NCBI RefSeq assembly: GCF_000422505.1
Contig: NZ_KE383870.1
Span: 87,744 to 151,743, forward strand
Source of the DNA: Paenibacillus pinihumi DSM 23905 = JCM 16419
Lineage (GTDB): Bacteria; Bacillota; Bacilli; Paenibacillales; Paenibacillaceae
Reading direction: 5' to 3'
Length of the DNA: 64,000 bases
Below, one piece after another: positions 49,877 to 58,940 of this stretch. Made by a program: the position numbers and the translations under genes. Below the pieces are notes generated by a model. It was not told the DNA's origin. It saw only the letters and a program-made list of their open reading frames with translations, and made no database searches. The number at the start of each line of letters is the position of its first letter. Position 1 is the first letter of the stretch.

Positions 49877-50195
49877 TTTGACAAATCTCCTTTTATCTAA
49901 AATATGGCCCGTAATATAAAGTTGAGCTTCAGAAAGCCTGGAAACAGATGGATTCGTCGTTTTATCCGCTATGAATCCTTACTCCTAGTTATATCAGGAA
50001 ACATGTATAAAGTCACATTTGTCCATATAAACACCACATCGCGCCATTTCAATTCCCCGCATGAATCGACTATACTAAGGGTAATCAGATTTCCTGTTGT
50101 ATCAGCATCCACAGCTTCCTGAGAGGGGCAGTGATGTCCCGCAGGGAATTACAGATTTGATTTCAAAAAACTGACAGAAAGCGGTGTACCTGCAC
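49877..50195. other. Intergenic control region between araC-type regulator and galK
   Basis: This 319-bp region must hold both divergent promoters. TATACT at 50071-50076 with a poor -35 (TTCAAT, 50048-50053) is a candidate activator-dependent galK promoter. No clear regulator repeat or cre site is seen. Confidence 0.5.
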
Positions 50196-51368
50196 ATGGC
50201 AAATCATAAAGAGCTTACGCAACGATTTTTGGAGATTTATGGCGGCACCGAGCAAGGACTGCATATTTTCCACGCTCCAGGCCGCGTTAACCTGATTGGC
50301 GAGCATACAGATTACAACGGCGGATATGTGTTCCCGGCAGCTTTGACTTTCGGTACGACGCTGCTCATCAGAGAGCGCGAGGACAACCAGCTTGGTCTGG
50401 CTTCCACAAATTTTGAACTGCGCGGTTCCTTTGAGCTTGAATCGATCGTTTATAACGAAGCAGATGACTGGATGAACTATCCGAAGGGCATTGCGAGCGA
50501 ACTGCAATCCAGAGGCTATGCAATTCCTGCCGGTTTTGACCTGCTGTACCATGGCGAAATTCCGAATGGCTCAGGCTTGTCCTCTTCCGCTTCCATCGAG
50601 GTAGTAACGGCTTATGCGCTGCTGGCATTGAGCGGCCACCCGACGGACACCGTTGAGATTGCCCTGCTTTCTCAAAAATCCGAAAATGAATTTAATGGTG
50701 TCAAATGCGGAATCATGGATCAATTCGCAGTTGCCAACGGCAAGAAGGACCATGCCATCATGCTGATGTGCGATACGCTGGAATACAAGCTGGTTCCGTT
50801 CAACAGCGGCGCTTACAAACTTGTTATCGGCAATACCAACAAACGCAGAGGCCTGGTAGATTCCAAGTACAACGAACGCCGCAGCCAATGTGAGGAAGCG
50901 GTGCAAATTTTGCGCCAGGCATTCCCGGAGCTGGAGCTGCTCGGGCAAATTACACTGGAGCAGTACAATGCCAATGAGCATCTGATCGCAGATCCGGTCA
51001 TCCGCAATCGCGCGCGCCACGTTGTGGAAGAGATTGACCGCGTAATCCGCTCTGTAGAAGCGCTCAAGCAGGATGACCTGGATCAATTCGGCAGCCTGAT
51101 GAATGCTTCCCATGATTCCCTGCGCGACCTGTATGAAGTAACAGGGGCGGAACTGGATGCACTGGTTGAAGCAGCCCGCCAGGTGCCGGGTGTACTTGGT
51201 TCCAGAATGACAGGAGCCGGCTTCGGAGGTTGTACGGTATCTCTCGTACACGAGGATAGTGTAGACCGTTTCATTCAAGAAGTTGGCGAGAAATATAAAG
51301 CAGCAGTCGATTTGCAAGCTGACTTCTACGTTTGCGACATCGGCAACGGTGTAGAGCAGCTTAAATAA
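50196..51368 (+). CDS. galK: Galactokinase
   Basis: Phosphorylates galactose to galactose-1-phosphate in the Leloir pathway. The 390 residues carry the galactokinase signature GRVNLIGEHTDYNGGYVFP near residue 28, the GHMP ATP motif GSGLSSSASIEV near 128, and MTGAGFGGCTVSLV near the end. ATG 50196 is chosen by family length; a GTG at 50184 is possible. The ribosome site AGAAAGCGGTG is weak. A tandem repeat begins exactly at the stop codon and separates it from galE. Confidence 0.95.
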   Translation: MANHKELTQRFLEIYGGTEQGLHIFHAPGRVNLIGEHTDYNGGYVFPAALTFGTTLLIREREDNQLGLASTNFELRGSFELESIVYNEADDWMNYPKGIASELQSRGYAIPAGFDLLYHGEIPNGSGLSSSASIEVVTAYALLALSGHPTDTVEIALLSQKSENEFNGVKCGIMDQFAVANGKKDHAIMLMCDTLEYKLVPFNSGAYKLVIGNTNKRRGLVDSKYNERRSQCEEAVQILRQAFPELELLGQITLEQYNANEHLIADPVIRNRARHVVEEIDRVIRSVEALKQDDLDQFGSLMNASHDSLRDLYEVTGAELDALVEAARQVPGVLGSRMTGAGFGGCTVSLVHEDSVDRFIQEVGEKYKAAVDLQADFYVCDIGNGVEQLK

Positions 51369-51551
51369 GCTTCGCATAGATGAACAGCTTCTATTTCTAC
51401 GCGAAACGGTGCAGTGCCTGTTGGAGTACGTCACAGCCGTTTACGCTGGAAATATAAGAATTCATCAGCTTCGCATAGATGAACAGCTTCTATTTCTACG
51501 CGAAACGCCGCAGTGCCTGTTGAAGTACGGCACAGCCGTTTACGCTGGAAT
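51368..51551 (+). repeat. Tandem direct repeat between galK and galE
   Basis: An 85-bp unit occurs at 51368-51452 and again at 51467-51551 (period 99 bp) with about five differences. Each unit begins AGCTTCGCATAGATGAACAG and ends CGTTTACGCTGGAA. Inside each unit GCGAAACG and CGTTTACGC frame a 46-nt segment that can fold as a hairpin; the same frame occurs at 60821-60866. Confidence 0.85.
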
Positions 51552-51581
51552 AATAATTCAATTATCGGGGAGGAATTTGTC

Positions 51582-52568
51582 ATGGCAGTATTGGTAACTG
51601 GAGGAGCGGGCTACATCGGGTCGCATACGGTGGCGGCGCTGTTGGAGCGCGGAGAATCGATCGTTGTACTGGATAACCTGCAGCAAGGACATAAGGAAGC
51701 TTTGCTCGGGGGCAAGCTCTATGTAGGTGATCTGCGCGACGCTGATGTACTGGACAAAGTGTTCACGGAAAATCAGATTGATGCAGTCATTCACTTTGCA
51801 GCCAATTCATTGGTTGGCGAGAGTATGAAGATTCCTGGAAAATACTATCACAACAATGTATATGGAACCCTTTGCCTGCTGGAAAAAATGCAGGAGCATG
51901 GTGTAGGCAAAATTGTATTCTCCTCTACGGCTGCCACTTACGGCGAGCCTGAGAATGTGCCGATCGACGAGAATGACCGGACGCTTCCGACCAACGCATA
52001 TGGCGAAACGAAGCTGGCTATGGAGAAGATGATGAAATGGTTTGATACAGCCCACGGCATTAAATGGATCTCGCTGCGCTATTTCAATGCAGCCGGTGCT
52101 CATGCCAGCGGAAAAATCGGAGAGGCACACAACCCGGAAACACACCTGGTTCCGATCGTGCTGGAAGCAGCTCTTGGCAAGCGTCCGCACATCTCTGTCT
52201 TCGGAGATGACTATGCTACACCGGACGGAACTTGTATCCGCGACTACATCCATGTCAGTGATCTGGCGGATGCGCATGTCCTGGCAGTCGACAAGCTGCG
52301 CAGCGGCGGGGAGAGTGCAGTCTACAATTTGGGGAACGGCCAAGGCTTCTCCGTTAACGAGGTCATTGAGATTGCCCGTCAGGTAACTGGACGCGAAATC
52401 AAAGCAGTTGTTGAACCACGCCGCGCAGGAGACCCTGCTACACTGGTTGCTTCCTCTCAGCGCGCCCGCACCGAGCTCGGCTGGAATCCGGTACGCAACA
52501 AACTGGAAGATATTATCGCCAGCGCTTGGAGCTGGCATGTGAACAACCCGGACGGTTACAAAAAATAA
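51582..52568 (+). CDS. galE: UDP-glucose 4-epimerase
   Basis: Interconverts UDP-galactose and UDP-glucose. The 328 residues are an SDR of the extended type: NAD motif VTGGAGYIGSHTVAAL at residue 4, catalytic SSTAATYGEP and the Tyr-Lys pair in NAYGETKLAMEKMM, and RYFNAAGAH. ATG 51582 follows GGGGAGGAA; the frame before it lies in the repeat. It is the second Leloir gene, followed by a hairpin and galT. Confidence 0.95.
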   Translation: MAVLVTGGAGYIGSHTVAALLERGESIVVLDNLQQGHKEALLGGKLYVGDLRDADVLDKVFTENQIDAVIHFAANSLVGESMKIPGKYYHNNVYGTLCLLEKMQEHGVGKIVFSSTAATYGEPENVPIDENDRTLPTNAYGETKLAMEKMMKWFDTAHGIKWISLRYFNAAGAHASGKIGEAHNPETHLVPIVLEAALGKRPHISVFGDDYATPDGTCIRDYIHVSDLADAHVLAVDKLRSGGESAVYNLGNGQGFSVNEVIEIARQVTGREIKAVVEPRRAGDPATLVASSQRARTELGWNPVRNKLEDIIASAWSWHVNNPDGYKK

Positions 52569-52580
52569 GGATTCAAATTT

Positions 52581-52615
52581 CATGCAAGCCTGCCGATTTG
52601 AGGCAGGCTTGCATG
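52581..52615 (+). other. Intercistronic hairpin between galE and galT
   Basis: CATGCAAGCCTGCC (52581-52594) pairs perfectly with GGCAGGCTTGCATG (52602-52615). No T-tract follows, so it more likely sets mRNA processing or partial termination than full termination. Confidence 0.7.
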
Positions 52616-52659
52616 AATGCATTTACAAGCATGTGCAACGATAGAGAGGAGCAGTCATC

Positions 52660-54252
52660 ATGAACCATGACGTAACAGAATTTGCGGAAGTATCCGCAGC
52701 GCAGGCGCTGGAGCAGATCGAGCAGCTTGTGCGCTTCGCACTGAAGCAGCAGCTCATCGCACCGCTGGACGAATCTTTTGCCCGAAATGCGCTGTTGGAC
52801 TTGTTCCGGTTTGCCGAGCCAGTTGAGGGCCAAATGACAGGTCCGGCTCCTGAGCAGCCGCTTGAAGCACTGGAGGTGCTTCTTACGTATGGAGCACAAA
52901 TCGGCCTTATCCCGGATAATACAACAACCTGGCGCGATCTGCTGGATGCGCGGATTATGGGCCTTCTTATGCCTCGTCCATCCGAGACAGCAGAACGTTT
53001 CCGGCAGTTGAGCGAGCGAGAAGGAATTATCAGGGCAACAGATGATTTCTACAGCCTGAATGTCAATTCCAACTATATCCGTATGGACCGTATTGCGAAA
53101 AACCAGCAATGGGTGCATCAGTCGGATTTCGGAGACTTGGAAATTACGATTAACCTGTCCAAGCCGGAAAAGGACCCGAAGGAAATTGCTTTGCTTAAAA
53201 CGATGCCGCAGGCTCACTATCCAAAATGCTTGCTGTGCCAGGAGAATGTAGGCTATGCCGGCAGAGCGAACCACCCCGCACGGCAAAATTTGCGGGTAAT
53301 TCCGCTTTCGCTCCAGGAAAAAGCATGGTTCTTCCAGTATTCACCGTATGTTTATTATAACGAGCACAGCATCGTATTTTGCGGGGAGCATATTCCGATG
53401 AAGATTTCGGGCAAAACGTTTGCCCGCCTGCTGGACTTCATCGACCAGTTCCCGCATTACTTCATCGGCTCCAATGCTGACCTGCCGATTGTCGGCGGCT
53501 CTATCCTGAACCATGATCACTTCCAGGCCGGACGGCATACGTTTGCGATGCAGAAGGCAGTAATTGAGCAGACATACCGTCATCCTCAGCTTCCTGGTGT
53601 GAAGTTCAGCACGGTCAAATGGCCGATGTCGGTCGTGCGTCTTCAGGGCACAGATAAGCAGGAAGTGTTGAAGGCGGCTGAATTCATTATGGACGCCTGG
53701 AACGGATACAGTGATTCTGAGGCGGATGTCGCAGCCTGGACGGAACAGGAGAATGGCGAGCGCACACCTCATAACACGGTAACTCCGATTGCCCGGCTTT
53801 TGGAGGGCGGCGGCTTCGAAATGGATCTCGTGCTTCGCAACAATCGTACAAGTGAGGAGCATCCGGACGGTATTTTCCATCCGCATAAGCATCTTCACCA
53901 TATTAAGAAGGAAAATATCGGTCTCATTGAAGTTATGGGACTGGCTGTTCTGCCTGGCCGCCTTAAGACGGAGCTGGAGCAGATTAGCGCTTATCTGACC
54001 GGGGAAACTGCGTTTAATGACAGCCTTCAGGATACTGCCCATCCGCTGCATTCACATGCAAGCTGGATCGGCACGCTGATTGAGAAGTATGGCACCTCCT
54101 TGTCTGCAGCCGAAGCAGAGAAGGCTCTGCAGGCTGAGGTTGGTGACAAGTTCATGGAAGTTCTTCAGGATGCCGGTATTTACAAGCGTAATGCTGAAGG
54201 TCAAGAATCCTTCCGCCGCTTCATGCTGAAGAGCGGTTTGACGGATAATTAA
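52660..54252 (+). CDS. galT: UTP-hexose-1-phosphate uridylyltransferase (Firmicute-type GalT)
   Basis: Transfers UMP between glucose-1-P and galactose-1-P, third Leloir step. The 530 residues are the long Bacillota form: KCLLCQENVGYAGRANHPAR, EHSIVFCGEHIPMKIS, and the active-site region GGSILNHDHFQAGRHTF; LVLRNNRTSEEHPDGIFHPH follows. The ribosome site GAGAGGAGC precedes the ATG. A strong terminator ends the operon. Confidence 0.95.
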   Translation: MNHDVTEFAEVSAAQALEQIEQLVRFALKQQLIAPLDESFARNALLDLFRFAEPVEGQMTGPAPEQPLEALEVLLTYGAQIGLIPDNTTTWRDLLDARIMGLLMPRPSETAERFRQLSEREGIIRATDDFYSLNVNSNYIRMDRIAKNQQWVHQSDFGDLEITINLSKPEKDPKEIALLKTMPQAHYPKCLLCQENVGYAGRANHPARQNLRVIPLSLQEKAWFFQYSPYVYYNEHSIVFCGEHIPMKISGKTFARLLDFIDQFPHYFIGSNADLPIVGGSILNHDHFQAGRHTFAMQKAVIEQTYRHPQLPGVKFSTVKWPMSVVRLQGTDKQEVLKAAEFIMDAWNGYSDSEADVAAWTEQENGERTPHNTVTPIARLLEGGGFEMDLVLRNNRTSEEHPDGIFHPHKHLHHIKKENIGLIEVMGLAVLPGRLKTELEQISAYLTGETAFNDSLQDTAHPLHSHASWIGTLIEKYGTSLSAAEAEKALQAEVGDKFMEVLQDAGIYKRNAEGQESFRRFMLKSGLTDN

Positions 54253-54326
54253 AATTTTTTAACCTTTCTCTCAATATCTGGATAAAGCTTTGAAAAGCCT
54301 GTTTTTACAAGTAAAGATTTACTTGG

Positions 54327-54386
54327 AAATACCCCTAAGCCCCCGTTGCATAATGCATCAGGGAAATTAGGGGTATTTTCTTTTAC
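54327..54386 (+). terminator. Terminator of the gal operon
   Basis: AAATACCCCTAA (54327-54338) pairs with TTAGGGGTATTT (54367-54378) and is followed by TTCTTTT. The loop contains a small TGCAT/ATGCA hairpin. Confidence 0.88.
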
Positions 54387-54471
54387 CAAAAAGAAGGAAT
54401 TAATAGGTAAATATCGAAATAACTTAGTATATTAATATTTTATTCCAAGATGAATAGCAGGAGGAAAAGGA

Positions 54472-54924
54472 ATGAATGCGGCTATTATGCCTCTCAATGA
54501 TTTCATGAATTTGGAAACGGAGGAACAGGTAGAAAGTCTGAAGCGTTGGAAGATGAATTACAAACTGAAGGATATTCGCGATGCATGGGGCTTCAAGCAT
54601 TCGGCCCAATACTACATGCTATTAAAAAAACTGCGCATTTATGAGAGGGTGGTCAACAAATCGGACAAGTTTTTCCCTGATCAATTGTCAGCAGGGAGGG
54701 ATGATGCGTACCGTACGCTGGGCTATGGTCAGGGGCATCATTCAGCATATGAGCCAAAGGGGGATTATTTTGACTATCAGCTCAATCTAACCTTGAGTGG
54801 TCCGGATGTGGCTGACAGACTGGAGAGAATTGCGCATTTTCTCAAAGGGGAGAACAAGCAGGTTCACATTCGCCTTGCCTGTTCTGTAGCTGTCGAAGAA
54901 GCGTCCGAGCAAGAGCAGCAATAA
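54472..54924 (+). CDS. Hypothetical protein, possible helix-turn-helix
   Basis: Protein of 150 residues. Residues 18-52 (VESLKRWKMNYKLKDIRDAW, HSAQYYMLLKKLRI) look like a helix-turn-helix that resembles resolvase or phage-regulator N-termini, though weakly. A central YGQGHHSAYEPKGDYFDYQ region is followed by a strand-rich tail (YQLNLTLSGPDVADRLERIA, VHIRLACSV). AGGAGGAAAAGG precedes the ATG, a strong ribosome site. No family recognised. It stands alone between terminators. Confidence 0.6.
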   Translation: MNAAIMPLNDFMNLETEEQVESLKRWKMNYKLKDIRDAWGFKHSAQYYMLLKKLRIYERVVNKSDKFFPDQLSAGRDDAYRTLGYGQGHHSAYEPKGDYFDYQLNLTLSGPDVADRLERIAHFLKGENKQVHIRLACSVAVEEASEQEQQ

Positions 54925-54999
54925 TCAGTAAAAGTCTAAATTTATGGCGTGTCTTGGAAGCCGGTAATTGGGCCTGCACACATAAGTCGGTTGATTCTA

Positions 55000-55041
55000 A
55001 AATACGGTTGATGTCATTGCAAGATGACATCAACCGTATTT
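55000..55041. terminator. Bidirectional 18-bp hairpin terminator
   Basis: AAATACGGTTGATGTCAT (55000-55017) pairs perfectly with ATGACATCAACCGTATTT (55024-55041); T-rich flanks on both strands. Confidence 0.9.
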
Positions 55042-55044
55042 CTT

Positions 55045-55275
55045 CTAGGCGTGATTGCGCAGTTTGCCAAGCTCAGAGACTAGCGCCTCTACCTCGCTAA
55101 TGCTAAAATTAGTTTTATCAGCTACAATGTCGTACAGTTCCTTAATATCCTCGTACTGGCTTACATTGAAGTGTGAGGCCTGCATGGCTGCCGCAGTAGC
55201 CATTTTAAGTTTAGTCTTGATCGCTTCTATCATAAATTCCACGTTTTCCTGTGTCGCTTCGTTCAGATTGCTCAC
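55045..55275 (-). CDS. DUF1128 (UPF0435/YfkK-like) small protein
   Basis: All-helical protein of 76 residues (NVEFMIEAIKTKLKMATAAA, YEDIKELYDIVADKTNFSIS, VEALVSELGKLR), the layout of the YfkK/DUF1128 family of unknown function found across Bacillales. GGATGACGAATACGTG precedes the ATG with AAAGGATG as the ribosome site. Monocistronic. Confidence 0.85.
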   Translation of the reverse strand: MSNLNEATQENVEFMIEAIKTKLKMATAAAMQASHFNVSQYEDIKELYDIVADKTNFSISEVEALVSELGKLRNHA

Positions 55276-55444
55276 GTATTCGTCATCCTTTCGATCGTTC
55301 GTATTCCTGCTTCATGACGACATTTTAACATGATTGCCGCTCCTGCGCCATGAATTCCCCCCTGATTGCTGGATTTGGCGTTTTTCAGGTACAATAGAAC
55401 AACAAGAATGATGAAACGGCAAGGCAGGGAAAGGGGCTGGTGGG

Positions 55445-56038
55445 TTGAAATCCGTGCGGATCAGTACCGGCAATGATAGAGAGCGGGGCCATCAGCGCAG
55501 GCTCTCAGCTCTGAAGTCAGAGCCACATGCGGTACGGAAAAGGATGAATGATGAGGAACTCTTGGAGTTTTTGACGGAAGTTGCGGGACGCCATCCGAAT
55601 CGTGATGAGCTGCTGTTCGTCTGTATCGGAACCGACTGCTCAACGGGTGACGCATTCGGACCGCTGATCGGTTCGATGCTGGAGGATCAAGGCTGGCCGC
55701 ATGTCATTGGCACCATGCAGAGTCCATGCGATGCAAACCGGCTGGCTTTCCTTGAGAATGAGATGCTGCCGGGCAAGATTGTGATTGCAATTGATGCTTG
55801 CCTCGGCAAGCCGTTGTCCGTCGGAGGTTACCTGGCTGCGGGCGGTCCGATCCGTCCGGCGCAGGCTGTAGGTGCAATTTGGCCGCAAGTGGGTAACTAT
55901 AGTATAGCAGGCGTAGTAAATATGATTGGACCGAAGCCTTATATGACACTGCAGACAACCTCGCTCCATACCGTCATGCAAATGGCCGCCAAAGTAGCTG
56001 AACAAATAGGCAAGGCATGGGGTGTCAGGGATAATTAA
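55445..56038 (+). CDS. yyaC: YyaC family spore protease-like protein
   Basis: Protein of 197 residues related to the spore germination protease GPR. The core reads LLFVCIGTDCSTGDAFGPLI, then IDACLGKPLSVGGYLA and SIAGVVNMIG, as in YyaC of B. subtilis, which is a sporulation gene. The start is TTG 55445 after AAGGGGCTGGTGGG; an ATG at 55544 is possible but has no spacing to its ribosome site. It shows that the organism forms spores. The downstream hydrolase starts 22 bp later, so they may be cotranscribed. Confidence 0.88.
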   Translation: MKSVRISTGNDRERGHQRRLSALKSEPHAVRKRMNDEELLEFLTEVAGRHPNRDELLFVCIGTDCSTGDAFGPLIGSMLEDQGWPHVIGTMQSPCDANRLAFLENEMLPGKIVIAIDACLGKPLSVGGYLAAGGPIRPAQAVGAIWPQVGNYSIAGVVNMIGPKPYMTLQTTSLHTVMQMAAKVAEQIGKAWGVRDN

Positions 56039-56060
56039 ATGTAAAGCGGGTGAATCATTA

Positions 56061-56891
56061 ATGAGGAAGACTACTTTAACCGATCAATATATTATACTGA
56101 AAAATGGTTTCAGACTTGCTTACTATGACAGCGGTCAGGCAGCGGACAATCAGTCAACCGTCATTTTGCTGCATGGCTATTGCGGCAGTTCAGCCTATTG
56201 GACGGACATCCTGCCGCATTTAAAGGAGCATGCGCGTGTGATCATACCGGATTTGCGCGGACATGGCGTATCAGAAGCGCAGAACGGCCAGGTATATGAG
56301 ATGGACAATTTTGCCGGCGATATTCTGGAACTTCTGGATGCACTGGAGCTGAAGAAGACTGCACTGGTAGGCCATTCGTTAGGCGGCTATATTACGCTTG
56401 CCGCCGCGGGCCGTTATCCTGAGCGCATCAGCGGATTTGCACTTATTCATTCGACAGCGCTGCCGGACAGCGAAGAAGCGAGACAGAACCGGGAAAAAGC
56501 TGTTCAGGCGATCAAGCAGGACGGCATCACCGTATTTGTCGACGGGCTTGTGCCGAAGCTGTTTGCGCCAAAGCATTTGGAATCAGAGCCGGAACAGGTA
56601 CAGTTCGCCAGAGAGATCGGTTATGGAACGTCAGCACAGGGGGCTGCAGCCACAGCACTCGGTATGAAAGCGCGGCCAGATCGCACAAATGTGATACACC
56701 AGGCCGCGGTGCCTGTCCTGCTGGTGGCAGGGGCCGAGGATCTGGTCGTACGCCCGGAGAACACCTTCCAGGGTGCAGAGGGCAATGAAGCCGTACAGAC
56801 ACATCTGCTGGAAGGCGCCGGCCATATGGGCATGCTGGAGGCGGCAAGCGGACTTGCAGAAGTGCTGCACAAGTTTATCGCGTTACTATAG
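56061..56891 (+). CDS. Alpha/beta hydrolase
   Basis: Protein of 276 residues. Oxyanion strand VILLHGYCGSSAYW, nucleophile in ALVGHSLGGYITLAAAGRYP, acid in VAGAEDLVVRP and His in EGAGHMGMLEA complete the catalytic set. It resembles esterases, lactonases and haloperoxidase-like enzymes. ATG 56061 follows GCGGGTGAA; upstream frame overlaps yyaC. Cytoplasmic. The substrate is unknown. Confidence 0.9.
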   Translation: MRKTTLTDQYIILKNGFRLAYYDSGQAADNQSTVILLHGYCGSSAYWTDILPHLKEHARVIIPDLRGHGVSEAQNGQVYEMDNFAGDILELLDALELKKTALVGHSLGGYITLAAAGRYPERISGFALIHSTALPDSEEARQNREKAVQAIKQDGITVFVDGLVPKLFAPKHLESEPEQVQFAREIGYGTSAQGAAATALGMKARPDRTNVIHQAAVPVLLVAGAEDLVVRPENTFQGAEGNEAVQTHLLEGAGHMGMLEAASGLAEVLHKFIALL

Positions 56892-56909
56892 GAAGGTGTG
56901 AATGGCCTT

Positions 56910-57572
56910 ATGTTTCAAAGGGATTATCTGATGCGGATGATTCACCAGATGAGCGAAGCGGTGGGCCAGATTATGGGATTGCGGCAGCAGAGGGAGAACA
57001 AGGAGGCGCTCTTATTAGTTGATGAGCTGCTGGACAGGAATTTCCGGATGAACTCCAGGCTGCTGCAGTCGTTGTCCGGAGAGGATATCGTGCGGCTAAT
57101 GACCCGCAGTGGTGCCACGGATTATTCCGGTCTCCAGTCGATTGCTGTCTTGCTGCGGGAGAAGGCGGCAATTCACGAGGAAGAAGGGGATGGCGCGCTT
57201 GCGTTCGGCTTGCGCGTCAAGGCGCTTCATCTCCAGCTTCGTTCCGTGCTGGATGGCTCAGGCACGATTGTTGCCGACCCGGAGCAGGAGGCGCGCGCGC
57301 TGGAACAGCAGGTTATCCCTTATGAGCTTCCGGAATCGCTCAAGCGTCTATTGCTGAGCTGGTATGAAGCTGGCGGACGTCTTGCTGATGCGGAAAATAT
57401 TTTGCATGAGCTGCTTGAGGACGGAGAGCTGGAGTTTGAGGAAGCTGAGCACTTTTATGTCCGGATGAAGCAGTTGGGTAATGAACGGCTGCAAGCAGGC
57501 GGTCTTTCTATAGAAGAAGTTATGGAAGCATCTGAGCTATTGCAGTCGCAATGGAATAAACAAGGAGTGTAG
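56910..57572 (+). CDS. Hypothetical all-helical protein (DUF6483-like)
   Basis: Protein of 220 residues made of repeated helices (FQRDYLMRMIHQMSEAVGQI, LLVDELLDRNFRMNSRLLQS, YEAGGRLADAENILHELLED), with the look of a TPR-type or DUF6483 protein. No catalytic motif. ATG 56910 is chosen because the family style begins MFQRDYLMRMI; GTG 56898 is an option nearer to the ribosome site AGGAAGG. It follows the hydrolase by 18 bp and precedes a methyltransferase by 9 bp, so it sits in one operon. Confidence 0.7.
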   Translation: MFQRDYLMRMIHQMSEAVGQIMGLRQQRENKEALLLVDELLDRNFRMNSRLLQSLSGEDIVRLMTRSGATDYSGLQSIAVLLREKAAIHEEEGDGALAFGLRVKALHLQLRSVLDGSGTIVADPEQEARALEQQVIPYELPESLKRLLLSWYEAGGRLADAENILHELLEDGELEFEEAEHFYVRMKQLGNERLQAGGLSIEEVMEASELLQSQWNKQGV

Positions 57573-57581
57573 AGTTTAGGG

Positions 57582-58754
57582 ATGGATAATTGGCAGCAGC
57601 AGGTACATCAGTGGTTTGAGAAGCAGAGCCTTCACCAGGCGACGCTCAGTCAGCTTAGACGCAAGGATGCGGGCTTCCCGCTGCGGACGCTTATCCGTCC
57701 GGTAAGCTTGAAGGGAGTACTCCATTATCAATTTGAATATCATGAGCAGAACAGGGTCACTCATGATAATCTGCTTCCTGAAGAAGCGGCGGCCCGCACG
57801 GCAGAACTGCTTACGCAATGCTACCGGCAGGGATTGTTCAAAAACGACGGCGCTGATGTCCAGTTGCTGCTCAGCAAGAAGGGCAAGGCATCTTTGCTGA
57901 GCAAGCCCGGTACCAGCGGGGAAAGGCCAGCTCCGCTGGAGCACAACCGCAAGAAACGCTATGTGCTGGAGGAAGGAACTCCGGTACCATTTTTAATTGA
58001 GCTTGGAATTATGACCAAAGAGGGCAAGGTTCACGCCAAAAAACAGGACAAGTTCAGGCAGATCAACCGCTTCCTGGAGATTGCCTCGGACATGCTGCCC
58101 CACCTGCCGAAGGGCAGGGAGCTGACGATCGTAGATTTTGGTTGCGGTAAATCCTATTTGACTTTTGCCTTGTATCATCTTCTCGTGCATATTCACAATC
58201 TGGATATCCGTATTGTAGGCCTTGACCTGAAGACAGATGTCATCGCCTTCTGCAGGGGGCTTGCCGAGCGGCTTGGCTATGACCGTCTGGAGTTCAAGCA
58301 AGGGGACATTGCGGAATATGAGGGCGTAGCTGCGGTGGATATGGTTGTCACCCTGCATGCCTGCGATACGGCAACAGATGCAGCACTGATCAAGGCGGTG
58401 CGCTGGGATGCATCCGTTATTTTGTCTGTTCCGTGCTGCCAGCATGAGCTGTTCGGGCAGATTCAGAGTGATGCGATGGCGCCGCTGTTGTCGCACGGGC
58501 TGCTCAAGGAGCGCTTCGCTGCCTTGGCTACAGATGCGCTTAGATCGCAATTGCTTGAGACGATCGGTTATAAAACGCAGGTCCTGGAATTTATCGATCC
58601 GGAGCATACGCCTAAAAATCTGATGATTCGTGCGTTTAAGGCGCCCAAAACAGACGCTGCACAGAAGTGGAGTGAATATTTAGCGTTTCGTGACAGTATC
58701 CAGGCATCCCCATATATGGAGAAACATCTGAAAGACCTGTTGCCTAAAAGTTAA
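57582..58754 (+). CDS. SAM-dependent methyltransferase (Methyltransf_32-like)
   Basis: Protein of 390 residues. The first 150 form an unassigned N-terminal domain. The SAM site is LTIVDFGCGKSYLTFAL near 182, then IVGLDLKTDVIAFC and VVTLHACDTATDAALIKAV, the TLHACD motif of the PF13679 group. SVPCCQHEL near 285 carries two Cys. The group includes tRNA-modifying enzymes, but the target here is unknown. It is last in the short operon after the all-helical protein. Confidence 0.82.
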   Translation: MDNWQQQVHQWFEKQSLHQATLSQLRRKDAGFPLRTLIRPVSLKGVLHYQFEYHEQNRVTHDNLLPEEAAARTAELLTQCYRQGLFKNDGADVQLLLSKKGKASLLSKPGTSGERPAPLEHNRKKRYVLEEGTPVPFLIELGIMTKEGKVHAKKQDKFRQINRFLEIASDMLPHLPKGRELTIVDFGCGKSYLTFALYHLLVHIHNLDIRIVGLDLKTDVIAFCRGLAERLGYDRLEFKQGDIAEYEGVAAVDMVVTLHACDTATDAALIKAVRWDASVILSVPCCQHELFGQIQSDAMAPLLSHGLLKERFAALATDALRSQLLETIGYKTQVLEFIDPEHTPKNLMIRAFKAPKTDAAQKWSEYLAFRDSIQASPYMEKHLKDLLPKS

Positions 58755-58825
58755 AACAGAAAGGTCCCAAAGCCATATTTCTGAAAAAAACAGCCGATTC
58801 CAAGCTATATTCCCTGTCCTTCAAA

Positions 58826-58843
58826 ATTCTAATATGTTAGAAT
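58826..58843. repeat. Short perfect inverted repeat upstream of the GGDEF gene
   Basis: ATTCTAA, TATG, TTAGAAT: 7-bp arms and a 4-bp centre, 98 bases before the cyclase gene. A candidate operator; no T-run follows. Confidence 0.4.
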
Positions 58844-58940
58844 AAGCTACAAGTAAGAGCTTGAAAAACGGAAGTTTTGAACCGTCTTTGCATGGCAGGC
58901 GGTTTTAGTCCCAGAGGAATTAAGATTATATGTTGAATGG

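Noticed and set aside
58755-58940. Possible riboswitch upstream of the GGDEF gene
   Set aside because: There is an AAAACGG...CCG...CGGTTTT pattern, but none of the GEMM core motifs; only the short inverted repeat is reported.
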